A stretch of DNA of 64,000 nucleotides from Bacteroidota bacterium (GCA_021815405.1 JAKAGV010000005.1:124001-188000); one strand, 5' to 3'; counted from the first letter of the stretch, positions 49,388 through 59,000 are shown. Notes: generated from the letters alone by a model not told the origin. Program-made: numbers and translations.

Positions 49388-49414
49388 ACAAAAAAGCCAG
49401 ATAAAATCCGGCTT
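49388..49414 (-). terminator. Rho-independent terminator after rpmE2
   Basis: On the minus strand a 9-bp stem, AAGCCGGAT (49414-49406) with ATCTGGCTT (49402-49394), one G-U pair, 3-base loop, is followed by a run of T (49393-49390 and on). It lies about 30 bp after the rpmE2 stop in the right orientation. Confidence 0.85.
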
Positions 49415-49444
49415 TCTCTAAATATTATATAAATGATAAAAGAT

Positions 49445-49696
49445 TTAGTTTGCTTTTTTTGCGTACTTCTTATTGAACTTTTCAACTCGACCTGCGGTAT
49501 CAAGCAGTTTTTGCTTTCCGGTAAAGAACGGATGGGAGCCGCTAGAAATTTCCAGCTTAACTAACGGGTAAGTGTTTCCGTCTTCCCATTTTATCGTATC
49601 GCTTGTTTGAATTGTTGAGCGTGTTAAAACTGCAAAATCGCACGACGCATCTTGAAAAACAACGGGTCTGTAATTCGGATGAATTCCTTTTTTCAT
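49445..49696 (-). CDS. rpmE2: 50S ribosomal protein L31 type B
   Basis: Type B L31 lacks the zinc-binding CxxC pairs of type A; here one Cys (DASCDF) remains. Diagnostic pieces are [73 protein letters not shown]. Length 83 is typical. It has its own promoter (minus strand TATATTTG at 49741-49748) and terminator (49388-49414). Type B forms are commonly used under zinc limitation in bacteria with both forms; whether a type A gene exists elsewhere cannot be told. Confidence 0.97.
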   Translation of the reverse strand: MKKGIHPNYRPVVFQDASCDFAVLTRSTIQTSDTIKWEDGNTYPLVKLEISSGSHPFFTGKQKLLDTAGRVEKFNKKYAKKAN

Positions 49697-49740
49697 TTTT
49701 CTTTACCTGACAAATTAAATTATTTGCTTAAAATTGAGCC

Positions 49741-49770
49741 CAAATATAGAAAAGAATGCACATAATTCAA
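49741..49770 (-). promoter_or_regulatory. Bacteroidota-type promoter for rpmE2
   Basis: Minus-strand TTGAAT (49765-49770), 16 bp spacer, TATATTTG (49741-49748), the same -10 octamer as at rpsT. It lies 45 bp before the rpmE2 ATG. Confidence 0.65.
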
Positions 49771-49929
49771 AAGGAAGGTTGTAAAAAAATTTCGTTATTC
49801 TACTGTATTTTTTGTTATTTTTACAACTTTTTAGATGAATTTCCTGATTTATTCCCAGATCCTTACCGTAGTAAACCATGCTGCCGCTGTCATTTTTTCC
49901 TGAATTTAATCGATGATTATAGATTTTAA

Positions 49930-50946
49930 TTACGATAGAGTAATTTCGGAAATTAAAATAGATAGAATTGTTCTACTGTCTGCAGAAGTTGTTTTTACCG
50001 AAAGATCTGCTTTCAGTAAGGATTTTGCCGTGTTGAAAAGGGAGTAATCTGAAAACCGTTTGCGGGCATTTACGTAATTTTTATAATAGAATGGATGTGT
50101 TCCAACTATTCTTGCAGAAGTCTGTTCCGGAATTTTTTTTTCTGTCAATTCATTCACTCTGGAAAGACCTGTGAAATACTTTGTAAGCATGTAAATAATT
50201 TTAGTTATTTCCGTGCCTTTGTCTAACATATTGAAGGCTATTTTAATTGCCTCTGCTCTATCTTTTTTTCCCAAGGCATCCTGAAGATCAAAAATAGTAT
50301 ATTCTTTAAGTGAAGTTGAAAGTGATTTTATTGATTCGAGAGTAATTTCTTTCTCTGAGCCAAGAAAAATGAAAATCTTCTCGAGCTGAGCTTCAAGCAT
50401 CTCACGATTTTCGCCGACTATATCCATCAGTATTCTTGCATTATCGATAGAAATTATTTTACCTTTAGCTTTAACATAGTTTACCAGCCATGCAGAAAGG
50501 TTTTCTCCTTTTAATTCCTTCGCTTCAAAAATAAAATTGTGTTTTAACAGAGATTTGTACGGCTCGGTTTCAAAACTTGAAATTGTTCCTGTTTGAATTA
50601 TTACCAGTGTCGTAAATTCCGGCGGATAATCAACATACAAGCTAAGCTGCTTTTTGTCTTTTATCTTTTCAAATTCTTTTAAAATGATAAACTTCTTCCC
50701 GGAACCAAATGGAAATGCCGAAGCTATATTCAAAATATCTAAAAGATTTTTATCCTCGCCGTAAAAAATTTCTTTGTCAAAATCAGATTCAATTTGGGGC
50801 TTGATAGTCTCTTCAATCAAAACCAAGACTGTTTCAAGCGAATATGAATCTTCCCCAAAGAAAAAGTAAACAGGAAGAAGCTTACCGCTTTTCAGACTGC
50901 TAACAATCTGATTAATTGCCGGAATATTTGCTTTACTTTTTGCCAT
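49930..50946 (-). CDS. holA: DNA polymerase III subunit delta
   Basis: This clamp-loader subunit opens the beta clamp. The protein (338 residues) begins with the delta N-terminus pattern LKSGKLLPVYFFFGEDSYSLETVLVLI and continues with FGSGKKFIILKEFEKIKDKKQLSLYV, KAKGKIISIDNARILMDIVGENREMLEAQLEKIFIFLG and the AAA+ lid and C-terminal collar region, IKIAFNMLDKGTEITKIIYMLTKYF. Delta lacks a P-loop, as here. The next gene upstream is the ClC gene, 6 bp away. Confidence 0.92.
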   Translation of the reverse strand: MAKSKANIPAINQIVSSLKSGKLLPVYFFFGEDSYSLETVLVLIEETIKPQIESDFDKEIFYGEDKNLLDILNIASAFPFGSGKKFIILKEFEKIKDKKQLSLYVDYPPEFTTLVIIQTGTISSFETEPYKSLLKHNFIFEAKELKGENLSAWLVNYVKAKGKIISIDNARILMDIVGENREMLEAQLEKIFIFLGSEKEITLESIKSLSTSLKEYTIFDLQDALGKKDRAEAIKIAFNMLDKGTEITKIIYMLTKYFTGLSRVNELTEKKIPEQTSARIVGTHPFYYKNYVNARKRFSDYSLFNTAKSLLKADLSVKTTSADSRTILSILISEITLS

Positions 50947-50952
50947 TTACGA

Positions 50953-52755
50953 TTAAATATCCTCAGTTTGCTGTTGTGCCCAGGATGCAAGGTACTTGTT
51001 AAAAATATTTGACTTTGAAATAAAACCAATATACTTGCCGTTATTTGTTACAGCAAGATTCCAAACATTGTTTTCTTCAAACTTTTCGAGAGCATGGTTA
51101 AGATCAATGTTAATGTCGATTGAATGAAAATGAGTATTCATAATTTCATAAGCAAGGATTACATCATAAACATCGGTGTTAAGCATTACTTCTCGAATGT
51201 CGTCCATTGTAATAATACCTAACAGCACATCATTGCCATCAACCACTGGGAATAAATTTCTTTTCGAATGAATTATCTTATCCATTATTTCTCTAAGTGT
51301 CATATTAGGATGAACCGTAACAAAATTGCTTTCAAGAATATCTCTAACCTGGATATTTCTGATAAAAGATTTTTCTTTTTCCGATCTGAATTTAATACCT
51401 TTCTTTGTTAGCGGCTCAGTGTAAATTGATTCCGCGTGAAAATATCTTGAAATAAAATACGAAAGGGCAGTAACAATCATAAATGGAACAATCAGTTTAT
51501 AGCCGCCTGTTACCTCTGCACCTAGGAAAATTCCAGTCAGCGGAGCGTGCATCATCCCACTCAGAATTCCTGCCATACCAACTACAATGAAATTTGCGTG
51601 GTTAAGCTGAGCTATTCCAAGAAAGCTCATCAAATGAGCTAGAAAGAAACCAGCAAACGCACCGGAGAAGAGTGAAGGCGCTATCAAACCGCCGTTGCCG
51701 CCGGAGCTAATTGTTAAGGTTGTAGCAAAAACTTTAGTAATAATAATTAGTGCCGCTACAATTATTAATAATAAGTTTTGGTTGATAAAATTAAAAGCAA
51801 CCTGTGGTGGTAATATTTTTGTGTACTGCCCTGCCAGTAAATATTTAACGGAAATATATCCCTCACCATAAAGCGGTGGAAGAATAAATACAAGGATACA
51901 AAGTATTGTCCCGCCTATTAAAATTTTCGATCGCTTTTTCTTTATCTTTTCGAAATAGCTTTCTATATAAAAAGTAGCTTTGATATAGTACAAAGAAATT
52001 ATACCGCACAAAATTCCAAGAATTGCATAAAAGGGAACGGCATTTAGTGCCCAGCCTTCGGTAACCAGGTAAAAAATCTGACCGGAATATAAAAACCTTG
52101 AAACTACCGCTGCAGTTGCAGAAGCAATAAGAAGCGGTATAAAAGAAGGGATTGAAAACTCAGGCATCATAACTTCAATTGCGAAAATAACACCGGCAAT
52201 TGGGCTATTAAATATTGCAGAAATGCCTGCTGCCGAACCGCTTGCAAGCAGAAGCGTTCTAATTTTGTAATTAAATTTTAATCCCTTGGATATGTTTGAG
52301 CCGATTGCGGCGCCGGTAATAACAATTGGCGCCTCGAGTCCGGCTGATCCACCGAAGCCGACAGACACGCCGCTTGTAATGTAATGCGAAACGATATCTT
52401 CCTTAGGTACATCGGAGGCTTTCCTTACTATTTGATAAATTAAATTAGAAAGACCTTTGCTTAGCTCGCCTTTAAAAAATATTGTAACTATTAAAGTTGA
52501 AAGAAGGATTCCAATTAAAGGGAAAAATGGCAGAATGAAACCAATCCCAAGATGATCAAAATAAATCTGTGGCTTTTCCTCCAAAAAGCCGACAAAGTCT
52601 TTTAAAATTGCTGCTGCGATACCCGTAAGTATTCCTACGATAAGGCTTGCGAGTATCATAAATGTTCTGGTTTCAATTTTGGAGTTTAGGAAGGCTACAA
52701 GTTTTCTGAAAAAAAGTCTGGTATTAACGTCAATGTACTTAAGTATATAATTCAT
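50953..52755 (-). CDS. ClC-family chloride channel/transporter with C-terminal CBS pair
   Basis: The protein moves Cl- across the inner membrane. The ClC domain covers about 30-430 with gating Glu141 in GLEAP, helix-loop FNSPIAGVIFAIEV, and SGGNGGLIAPSLFSGAF. Two CBS domains (about 465-595) follow, with FVTVHPNMTLREIMDKII and LAVTNNGKYIGFISKSNIFN, probably sensing a nucleotide. The internal proton Glu of H+/Cl- exchangers is replaced by Val195, as in chloride channels, and the GSGIP loop is changed. It precedes holA by 6 bp, a coincidental pairing. Confidence 0.9.
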   Translation of the reverse strand: MNYILKYIDVNTRLFFRKLVAFLNSKIETRTFMILASLIVGILTGIAAAILKDFVGFLEEKPQIYFDHLGIGFILPFFPLIGILLSTLIVTIFFKGELSKGLSNLIYQIVRKASDVPKEDIVSHYITSGVSVGFGGSAGLEAPIVITGAAIGSNISKGLKFNYKIRTLLLASGSAAGISAIFNSPIAGVIFAIEVMMPEFSIPSFIPLLIASATAAVVSRFLYSGQIFYLVTEGWALNAVPFYAILGILCGIISLYYIKATFYIESYFEKIKKKRSKILIGGTILCILVFILPPLYGEGYISVKYLLAGQYTKILPPQVAFNFINQNLLLIIVAALIIITKVFATTLTISSGGNGGLIAPSLFSGAFAGFFLAHLMSFLGIAQLNHANFIVVGMAGILSGMMHAPLTGIFLGAEVTGGYKLIVPFMIVTALSYFISRYFHAESIYTEPLTKKGIKFRSEKEKSFIRNIQVRDILESNFVTVHPNMTLREIMDKIIHSKRNLFPVVDGNDVLLGIITMDDIREVMLNTDVYDVILAYEIMNTHFHSIDINIDLNHALEKFEENNVWNLAVTNNGKYIGFISKSNIFNKYLASWAQQQTEDI

Positions 52756-53168
52756 AAAGCCGAAATATTCCGAAAGTAAGAAACCTCTTTAAATTTTAAC
52801 AAAAATTTACAAACAAAGATATTTTAATTTGATGAATAATTCTTTCACTAAATGTAAAAATGTGATTTCAACGGCAATTTATTTTTGGGATTTGTTAAAA
52901 TAGTAATTAGCTGAAGCTATGCAAGAGCTTATAAATGTCATGCTGTCCCGAAAGCTTTCGGGATCAGCGTCTAAAAACTGCGCAAAAAAGAGATTCCGAA
53001 TCAAGTTCGATATGACAAATTCATTTCTTTGCGTAACTTCAGCAATTAAGCTAATTTCTTCATGTCCAATTTTAAATTAATATTCGGGAAAAATTTAATT
53101 TTTATTCACTTGCCTTTTGAGTCTCATCTCATAAATTTATATTTAGCTGAACAATTTAAAATCAGAAA
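52756..53168. other. 413-bp divergent intergenic region with a palindromic repeat element
   Basis: Between the divergent ClC and glycosyltransferase genes lies AT-rich sequence holding an 82-bp element at 52936-53017 (separate entry). On the plus strand, TTGAGT and TATATTTA shortly before the glycosyltransferase ATG form a weak promoter. No small open frame is convincing. Confidence 0.6.
52936..53017. repeat. 82-bp interspersed palindromic repeat element
   Basis: The element begins TGTCATGCTG and ends ATATGACA, so the ends are inverted (TGTCAT / ATGACA). A perfect 18-bp palindrome TCCCGAAAG-CTTTCGGGA occupies 52946-52963, and ATTCCGAATCAAG follows nearer the end. From memory, elements of this style are dispersed in related genomes; only one copy is seen in this window, so the dispersal is not shown here. 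It is unlike a terminator for either flanking gene because both start away from it. Confidence 0.6.
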
Positions 53169-54512
53169 ATGTTTCCTAGCGGAGTTGAAAAATATTTAAG
53201 CAGATTTGGATTAGGAAAATGGAAGCTTGAGCCGCCATTGAATAAAAAATTTACCGCGGCTGTAGTAATCCCGGCGATTTGCGAATTTGAGAACATCTGC
53301 CAACTGCTTGAATCACTATCCACAAACGATAAAGAATATTTTGATTCAACTGTATTCATTTTCGTAATTAACAATCCGTTTTCATCTTCAAAGGAAGTTA
53401 AGGCTGATAATGAAAAAAGTATTAGCTTGATTCGTTCAATTATCAGAAAAGAAAATTCTTTGAATGATGATTTAATTAACAAAATAATTTCCTCCGGGAT
53501 GAATATTGCCATGGTTGATGCTTCTTCCTTCGGGAATGAATTGCCGGAAAAAGAAGCAGGCGCAGGTTTAGCCCGTAAAATAGGGGTGAATCTGGCATTA
53601 ACTGTATTTGATTATTCTTCGGAAGATAAAAAAATAATAATTAGTCTTGATGCAGACTGCATAGTTGAGAAGAATTATCTTTCTGAAATTGTGAATAGTT
53701 TTAACAGAAGAAATCTAAATGCGGCAGTAATAAATTATGCTCACGAAATAAGCGGCGAAGAAAGCGAAGCAATAATTTGCTATGAGATTTTCCTCAGGTA
53801 TTACGAACTCGGATTGAAGTTTGCCGGATCGCCGTTTGCTTTTCATGCAATCGGCTCGACGATTACGTGCAATTATGAAAGCTACATTAAAGCCGGAGGA
53901 ATGAATAAAAGAAAAGCCGGCGAAGATTTTTACTTCCTTGAAAAACTTGCAAAGGTTACTTCAATTGATAGAATAAACGGAACAACTGTTCATCCTTCGC
54001 CGCGCGGTTCATGGCGTGTTCCTTTCGGTACGGGACAGAGGGTTAATCGCTTCCTTTCTAAAACTCAGAATGAATATTTGCTTTATGAACCCAACTCATT
54101 TCAAATTTTAAAAAAATGGCTTGAAGTTTTTCTGCACAGCGGTTACTTTAAAACTGATTTTTTGATTGATACTGCCGATAAAATTGATAAGAGATTAAAA
54201 GATTTTCTTATCGATCAGAATTTTATGGATGACTGGAACATGATTTTAATTAATTCAAAATCATCGGATCAGATTAAGCAACAAAAGATTAATTGGTTCG
54301 ATGGATTCAAGACTATGAAGCTGATCCATTATTTGCGTGATAACGGTATGCCAATGGTTAACATGTTTGATGCACTTGATGAATTGCTGGAAATGTTCGA
54401 TCATGAATTTTCTGAAGAAGCTAAAATTGTTTCCGCAGAAAGAAAAAATCAACCGGTACCGTCAATCGAAATTCAGATGAAATATTTAAATTTGCTGAGA
54501 ATAATTCTTTAA
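53169..54512 (+). CDS. Family 2 glycosyltransferase-like protein
   Basis: This 447-residue protein has a GT-A fold: AAVVIPAICEFENICQLLESL, DxD motif SLDADCIVEKNYL, then GAGLARKIGVNLAL earlier and KRKAGEDFYFLEKLAK after it, the ED motif typical of inverting enzymes. It has no obvious membrane helix. The substrate cannot be identified. The ATG is 6 bp upstream of the GlcD-like gene's end-to-start junction, so the two genes are co-transcribed. Confidence 0.82.
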   Translation: MFPSGVEKYLSRFGLGKWKLEPPLNKKFTAAVVIPAICEFENICQLLESLSTNDKEYFDSTVFIFVINNPFSSSKEVKADNEKSISLIRSIIRKENSLNDDLINKIISSGMNIAMVDASSFGNELPEKEAGAGLARKIGVNLALTVFDYSSEDKKIIISLDADCIVEKNYLSEIVNSFNRRNLNAAVINYAHEISGEESEAIICYEIFLRYYELGLKFAGSPFAFHAIGSTITCNYESYIKAGGMNKRKAGEDFYFLEKLAKVTSIDRINGTTVHPSPRGSWRVPFGTGQRVNRFLSKTQNEYLLYEPNSFQILKKWLEVFLHSGYFKTDFLIDTADKIDKRLKDFLIDQNFMDDWNMILINSKSSDQIKQQKINWFDGFKTMKLIHYLRDNGMPMVNMFDALDELLEMFDHEFSEEAKIVSAERKNQPVPSIEIQMKYLNLLRIIL

Positions 54513-54518
54513 AATAAA

Positions 54519-55994
54519 ATGATTATAAAAACCAATCAAGACGAAATTCAAAATTATCTTTCAGACGCATCTAACTTCAAAGGATACTGCGATGCTGTTT
54601 ACTTCCCGGGGAATGAAGAAGATATTTCAGAAATACTCAAAGAAGCCGATAAGAAAAAGATTCCGGTTACAATTGCAGGCAACGGTACGGGGCTTACAGG
54701 CGCACGCGTGCCGCAAGGTGGAATTGTAATAGCAACAGAAAAACTGAATAAGATAATTGAAATCAATCCGGCAGAGTTTTATGCCGTTGTTGAACCAGGA
54801 GTTCTTCTTTCAGAATTTCAGGAAATAATAAAAGCGAAAAAGCTTTTATATCCTCCCGACCCCACTGAGAAAAATTGCTTTATCGGTGCTACGGTCGCAA
54901 CCAATGCTTCCGGAGAAAAAACTTTTAAATATGGTCCAACGAGAGATTATGTTTTAGAGCTTGATATTGTTTTGCCTGATGGAGATTTGCTGAAGCTGAA
55001 AAGAGGAGAAGTTAAAGCTGACGGATTTAAATTAACTCTTAAAACAGAATCAGGAAAGAATTTAAATTTAGAAATTCCTAATTACAAAATGCCTGAGACT
55101 AAGAATGCCGCCGGATATTTCTGTAAAAAAGATATGGATGCTATCGATTTATTTATCGGCTCCGAAGGCACGCTTGGTGTAATTACAAAAATTAAATTGA
55201 AGCTTGCTCCTCTGCCGGAGAAACTAATTTCTTGTGTCGTCTTCTTCGATAAGGAAACCAACGCTTTGGATTTTATCTCCAATGCGAGGGAGATTTCGCT
55301 TAACACAAGGCTTCGTTCCGACCCGCGATGCATAGAAGCGCTGGCGCTTGAATTCTTTGATGCCTACGCATTAAAGTTTTTAAGAAGCAGCTATCCTCAA
55401 GTGCCGGAAGAAGCCAAAGCTGGCGTTTGGTTCGAGCAGGAAGTTACTCATGAAAATGAAGATTCATTTTTTGAAAGCTGGATGGAATTGATAAATAAAT
55501 TCAACGGAGATGAGGACAGCGCATGGTTTGCAGTTACTGAAGATGATAAGAAGAAAATCTTGGAATTCAGGCATTCAATCTCAGCTAAAATAAACGAGTT
55601 TATCTCTGGAAAAAATCTAAGAAAGCTCGGGACAGATGTCGCTGTACCGGATGATAAGTTTCATGATTTATATTTTTATTCTAAAAAGATTGTTGAGGAA
55701 CAAGGATTTGATTACGTAATTTACGGGCACGTAGGCAACTCTCATATTCATTTAAATTTTCTTCCAAAGGATGAACATGAATTTAAGAAGGGACAAAACT
55801 TGTACAAAGAAATTTGTAAGAAAGCTGTTGAGCTTGGCGGAACTGTTTCCGCAGAGCACGGAATAGGAAAAGCAAAAACAGATTACCTGCTTTTAATGTA
55901 TGGACAAGAAACCGTAAATAAAATGCGTGAGCTGAAGAAAGCCTTAGATTCAAATTTAATTCTGGGAAGAGAGAATATTTTTAGCTTTAAGTGA
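54519..55994 (+). CDS. FAD-linked oxidoreductase, GlcD/D-lactate dehydrogenase-like
   Basis: This flavoenzyme probably oxidises a D-2-hydroxyacid. The FAD-binding PCMH domain (about 15-230) includes ITIAGNGTGLTGARVPQGGIVIATEKLNK, VEPGVLLSEFQEIIKAKKLLYPPDPTEKNCFIGATVATNASGEKTFKYGPTRDYV and LFIGSEGTLGVITKIKLKL. The C-terminal domain (about 235-485) ends with GHVGNSHIHLNFLP and GTVSAEHGIGKAKTDYL, with the metal-binding His residues of the family. Length 491 is normal. It starts 6 bp after the glycosyltransferase stop. Confidence 0.93.
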   Translation: MIIKTNQDEIQNYLSDASNFKGYCDAVYFPGNEEDISEILKEADKKKIPVTIAGNGTGLTGARVPQGGIVIATEKLNKIIEINPAEFYAVVEPGVLLSEFQEIIKAKKLLYPPDPTEKNCFIGATVATNASGEKTFKYGPTRDYVLELDIVLPDGDLLKLKRGEVKADGFKLTLKTESGKNLNLEIPNYKMPETKNAAGYFCKKDMDAIDLFIGSEGTLGVITKIKLKLAPLPEKLISCVVFFDKETNALDFISNAREISLNTRLRSDPRCIEALALEFFDAYALKFLRSSYPQVPEEAKAGVWFEQEVTHENEDSFFESWMELINKFNGDEDSAWFAVTEDDKKKILEFRHSISAKINEFISGKNLRKLGTDVAVPDDKFHDLYFYSKKIVEEQGFDYVIYGHVGNSHIHLNFLPKDEHEFKKGQNLYKEICKKAVELGGTVSAEHGIGKAKTDYLLLMYGQETVNKMRELKKALDSNLILGRENIFSFK

Positions 55995-56019
55995 GACTCG
56001 CTTCCATAGAGAGTCTCAC
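55991..56019. terminator. Hairpin between convergent genes
   Basis: GTGAGACTC (55991-55999) and GAGTCTCAC (56011-56019) form a perfect 9-bp stem with an 11-base loop. The stop codon of the FAD-enzyme gene lies inside the left arm. No strong T run follows in either direction, so termination is not certain; it could act for both converging transcripts. Confidence 0.5.
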
Positions 56020-56031
56020 TTAAAATTAAAA

Positions 56032-56244
56032 CTAGAAGTAAAAATCCCGTACTTCAACTTCCTTAGCAGATGCGTCATGCTTTTTAAGGAAACTGATGAA
56101 TTCTTTTGCAAAGACTTTATCCTTGCTTTGCTTTTTGAACTTCTCAATCAGCTCTTCAAGCTTGTGGTGGTCAAGCGTACAGCTTAAGTAATGCTTTTCC
56201 TCGCGGTCATCGAAGAAGCGGTAGATGATTTTTGAGCTTTTCAT
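56032..56244 (-). CDS. Small conserved hypothetical protein, 70 aa
   Basis: The 70-residue protein is helical and charged, with KIIYRFFDDREEKHYLSCTLDHHKLEELIEKFKKQ and a short ending FVREVRDFYF-like region. No family is recognised with confidence. The ATG lies 19 bp after the acyl-CoA dehydrogenase stop, in the same direction, so it may be the last gene of the etf-acd operon. Confidence 0.65.
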   Translation of the reverse strand: MKSSKIIYRFFDDREEKHYLSCTLDHHKLEELIEKFKKQSKDKVFAKEFISFLKKHDASAKEVEVRDFYF

Positions 56245-56263
56245 AATGCTTATCCCGTTTTTG

Positions 56264-57985
56264 TTAGACTAAAATTGCATCTGCATGAAGAACATCGGAG
56301 TACAACTCATTCTTAATCGACTCTGCATTCTTCCTTGCCTTTGCCAGTGCGTCGAGAATGTAGCGTCTGGCAGTAAATACTTTTTTCTGATTTTCATTTG
56401 CTTCATTCAAAAGAAGGAAACCGACATAAATGTAAGTATACATTTCAACCAAATCTTTCGAGGCGACGTCTTGAAAGTTTGCATCCTTCTTATCTTTAAT
56501 ATATTTCAAGCAATCTTTATAAAGTTCGCGTATTTCCCTTAAGCTATTGAGGAGATTGCTTAAGTTTCCTTTGTATTCCTTCTTATCCCACGCATCAAAA
56601 TATTCTGCAAGCACGTCGTTTACAGCCCCACCGGAAGCGGCTACAACCTGCATCTGTGAAGTTCCTTCATAGATGTTTGTAATGCGTGCGTCGCGTGCAA
56701 GCCTCTCAACGCTGAACTCTTTCATATAACCGGTGCCGCCGTGAATCTGCAAGGCATCGTAGGAAATCTTGTTTGAAGCTTCGCTTAAAATATATTTTGT
56801 AACAGGAGTCAAGAACGTAACAACTTTTGTAGCTTCCTTCAAGCGTTCATTCTCTTCAGCGAACGGTTTCTTTACGGCTTTAAGCTTTTCAACTTTCGAT
56901 TCCAGCATTTCTTTTTTGTCTAACCATGTGCTTGTTGAATAAAAGAGCGAACGGTTTGCTTCAATAGCAACCTTCATATCAATAAGCATGTTAGAAATAA
57001 CCGGCAGATAATAAATCGGCTTCCCAAACTGTTCTCTTGCTTTTGCGTATTTCAATGCTTCTTCATACGCCTGCTGTGCAATACCCAACGACTGCGCACC
57101 AATTCCAACCCGTGCTCTGTTCATCAAGTAGATTACGTATTTAAGAAGACCGAATCTTCTTAATCCAACAAGTTGTGCGGGAGTATCATTAAACTGAAGC
57201 TCGCAAGTGGGTGAGCCGTGAATACCGAGCTTGTGTTCAATCCTTCTAACTTTTAATGAATCATCTCTATGGCATACGAACATACTTAAGCCGCGTGCAT
57301 CTTTAGTACCGGCTTCAGTTCTTGCAAGAACAAGAATAACTTCACCGTTCCCGTTTGTAATAAATCTTTTTACACCGCGTAGAAACCAGTTGCCTTTGTC
57401 GTCCTGATAAGCAGTAAGCTTAACAGCCTGCAAATCGGAACCGGCATCCGGCTCTGTTAAAGCCATTGCGCCTGTGTATTCACCTGTAGAAAATTTTGGA
57501 AGAAATTCCTGCTTCTGGTTTTCATCGGCAAACTGTGCAAGAGTTTTTGCAATATCCTGAAGCCCAAAAAGGTTCATTAATGAAGCCTCGGCGCGTGAGA
57601 TTAATTCAACTGCCATCATGTAGACTGTAGTCGGAAAGTTTAGACCTCCATATTCATGCGGCAGTATCATTCCCATCAATTCTGCTTTTGAGAGAATGTC
57701 GAGGGACTCTTTTGTGCCTTTAGCATAAGTTACTTTTCCATCCTCAAACAAGGCGCCTTCGTCATCAATTGAAGCGGCTCTCGGTGCGATGAAATTTGCT
57801 GTGATGTCTCCAACCACTTCAAGAACTCTTTTATAATTTTCAATCGCATCTTCATAATTAACCGGTGCATAATTAAACTTCTCGGCATGAGAGAAACTTT
57901 CTTCCATGTATTCACAAACTTCTTTGAGGTCTAATCTTTCAAAATGAAAGAGCAAATCGGGATTGTCTAAAAAATAGTTTGCCAT
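56264..57985 (-). CDS. Acyl-CoA dehydrogenase
   Basis: This FAD enzyme introduces a trans-2 double bond in acyl-CoA substrates. At 573 residues it is of the long type. ALTEPDAGSDLQAVKL and FLRGVKRFITNG are the substrate/FAD motifs in the middle, FGKPIYYLPVISNMLIDMK is the helical domain, and ARDARITNIYEGTSQMQ holds the region where the catalytic base Glu lies in many family members (IYEGTS). The C-terminal 150 residues are an extension. It is 4 bp after etfA, so electrons pass to the ETF of the same operon. Confidence 0.93.
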   Translation of the reverse strand: MANYFLDNPDLLFHFERLDLKEVCEYMEESFSHAEKFNYAPVNYEDAIENYKRVLEVVGDITANFIAPRAASIDDEGALFEDGKVTYAKGTKESLDILSKAELMGMILPHEYGGLNFPTTVYMMAVELISRAEASLMNLFGLQDIAKTLAQFADENQKQEFLPKFSTGEYTGAMALTEPDAGSDLQAVKLTAYQDDKGNWFLRGVKRFITNGNGEVILVLARTEAGTKDARGLSMFVCHRDDSLKVRRIEHKLGIHGSPTCELQFNDTPAQLVGLRRFGLLKYVIYLMNRARVGIGAQSLGIAQQAYEEALKYAKAREQFGKPIYYLPVISNMLIDMKVAIEANRSLFYSTSTWLDKKEMLESKVEKLKAVKKPFAEENERLKEATKVVTFLTPVTKYILSEASNKISYDALQIHGGTGYMKEFSVERLARDARITNIYEGTSQMQVVAASGGAVNDVLAEYFDAWDKKEYKGNLSNLLNSLREIRELYKDCLKYIKDKKDANFQDVASKDLVEMYTYIYVGFLLLNEANENQKKVFTARRYILDALAKARKNAESIKNELYSDVLHADAILV

Positions 57986-57989
57986 ATTG

Positions 57990-59000
57990 TCATCTCAATT
58001 TCTGTTTGAATACATTAATGAACATCGGGATTATCTGCGTCGCGTCTCCGACAATTCCGTAATGCGCAATGCCGAATATCGGGGCATCCGGATCTGTGTT
58101 TATTGCAATAATCTTATTTGATTCACTCATTCCCGCTCTGTGCTGGATTGCGCCGGAGATACCGCATGCTATGTAAAGCTTCGGGCGAACTGTAACACCG
58201 GTTTGCCCAACCTGCCTGTCGGAGGTAATAAAGCCCGCATCCACAGCAGCTCGCGAGCCAGCAACGTCTCCGCCGATAAGCGAAGCCAAATCATGAATCA
58301 TCTTAAAGTTTGCTTTGCTTCCCATTCCATATCCGCCCGAAACAATTATTGAGGCAGCTTTCAGGTTAACTTTATTTTCCTGCCTGTGCTGTTCAATTAT
58401 CTTTATCAATTCATCTAATTCGTTCGGGAGGTAAGGGATGTTTGTAATCTTTCCTTTAACCGGGGAAGGCAATGGTTCCAATCGCATTACTCCTTCTCTT
58501 ACCGTTGCCATCTGAACTTCAACATCCGGAGTAATGATTGTAGCAATAATATTTCCGCCGAATGCCGGACGAATTTGAAGCAGTAAGTCCTCGTAATCTT
58601 TCTTCAAATATTTTACTGTAGAGATTTGAAGGTCGGTGCAGTCGGCTGTTAATCCGCTTTTGGTATGCGAAGCCACTCGCGGTGCAAGGTCTCTTCCTAT
58701 TACGGTTGCGCCGAAAAGTACAATTCGAGGCTTATGAATTTCAACAAGCTCCGTTAAAATGCGGCTGTAAGGAATAGTTCTGAAATGTTCCAATGCCGGA
58801 TTGTCGATTACAAGCGCTTCGGCTGCACCGAATTTAAAAGTCTCTTCAGCAAGAGGTTTAACATTACTACCTATAACCACAGCTTTCAATTCGCCGTGAA
58901 GATTCTCAGCTAATTTTCTTCCTTTAGATAAGAGCTCGAAGCTTACATCGGCGGGCTTTCCGTTTCGCTGCTCTATAAATACCCAAACGTCTTTGTTCAT
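57990..59000 (-). CDS. etfA: Electron transfer flavoprotein alpha subunit
   Basis: ETF accepts electrons from acyl-CoA dehydrogenases. The alpha subunit (336 residues) has an N-terminal nucleotide-binding-like domain and a C-terminal FAD site: AASIIVSGGYGMGSKANFKMIHDLASLIGGDVAGSRAAVDAGFITSDRQVGQTGVTVRPKLYIACGISGAIQHRAGMSESNKIIAINTDPDAPIFGIAHYGIVGD is the family signature block. It lies 11 bp after etfB. Confidence 0.96.
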   Translation of the reverse strand: MNKDVWVFIEQRNGKPADVSFELLSKGRKLAENLHGELKAVVIGSNVKPLAEETFKFGAAEALVIDNPALEHFRTIPYSRILTELVEIHKPRIVLFGATVIGRDLAPRVASHTKSGLTADCTDLQISTVKYLKKDYEDLLLQIRPAFGGNIIATIITPDVEVQMATVREGVMRLEPLPSPVKGKITNIPYLPNELDELIKIIEQHRQENKVNLKAASIIVSGGYGMGSKANFKMIHDLASLIGGDVAGSRAAVDAGFITSDRQVGQTGVTVRPKLYIACGISGAIQHRAGMSESNKIIAINTDPDAPIFGIAHYGIVGDATQIIPMFINVFKQKLR

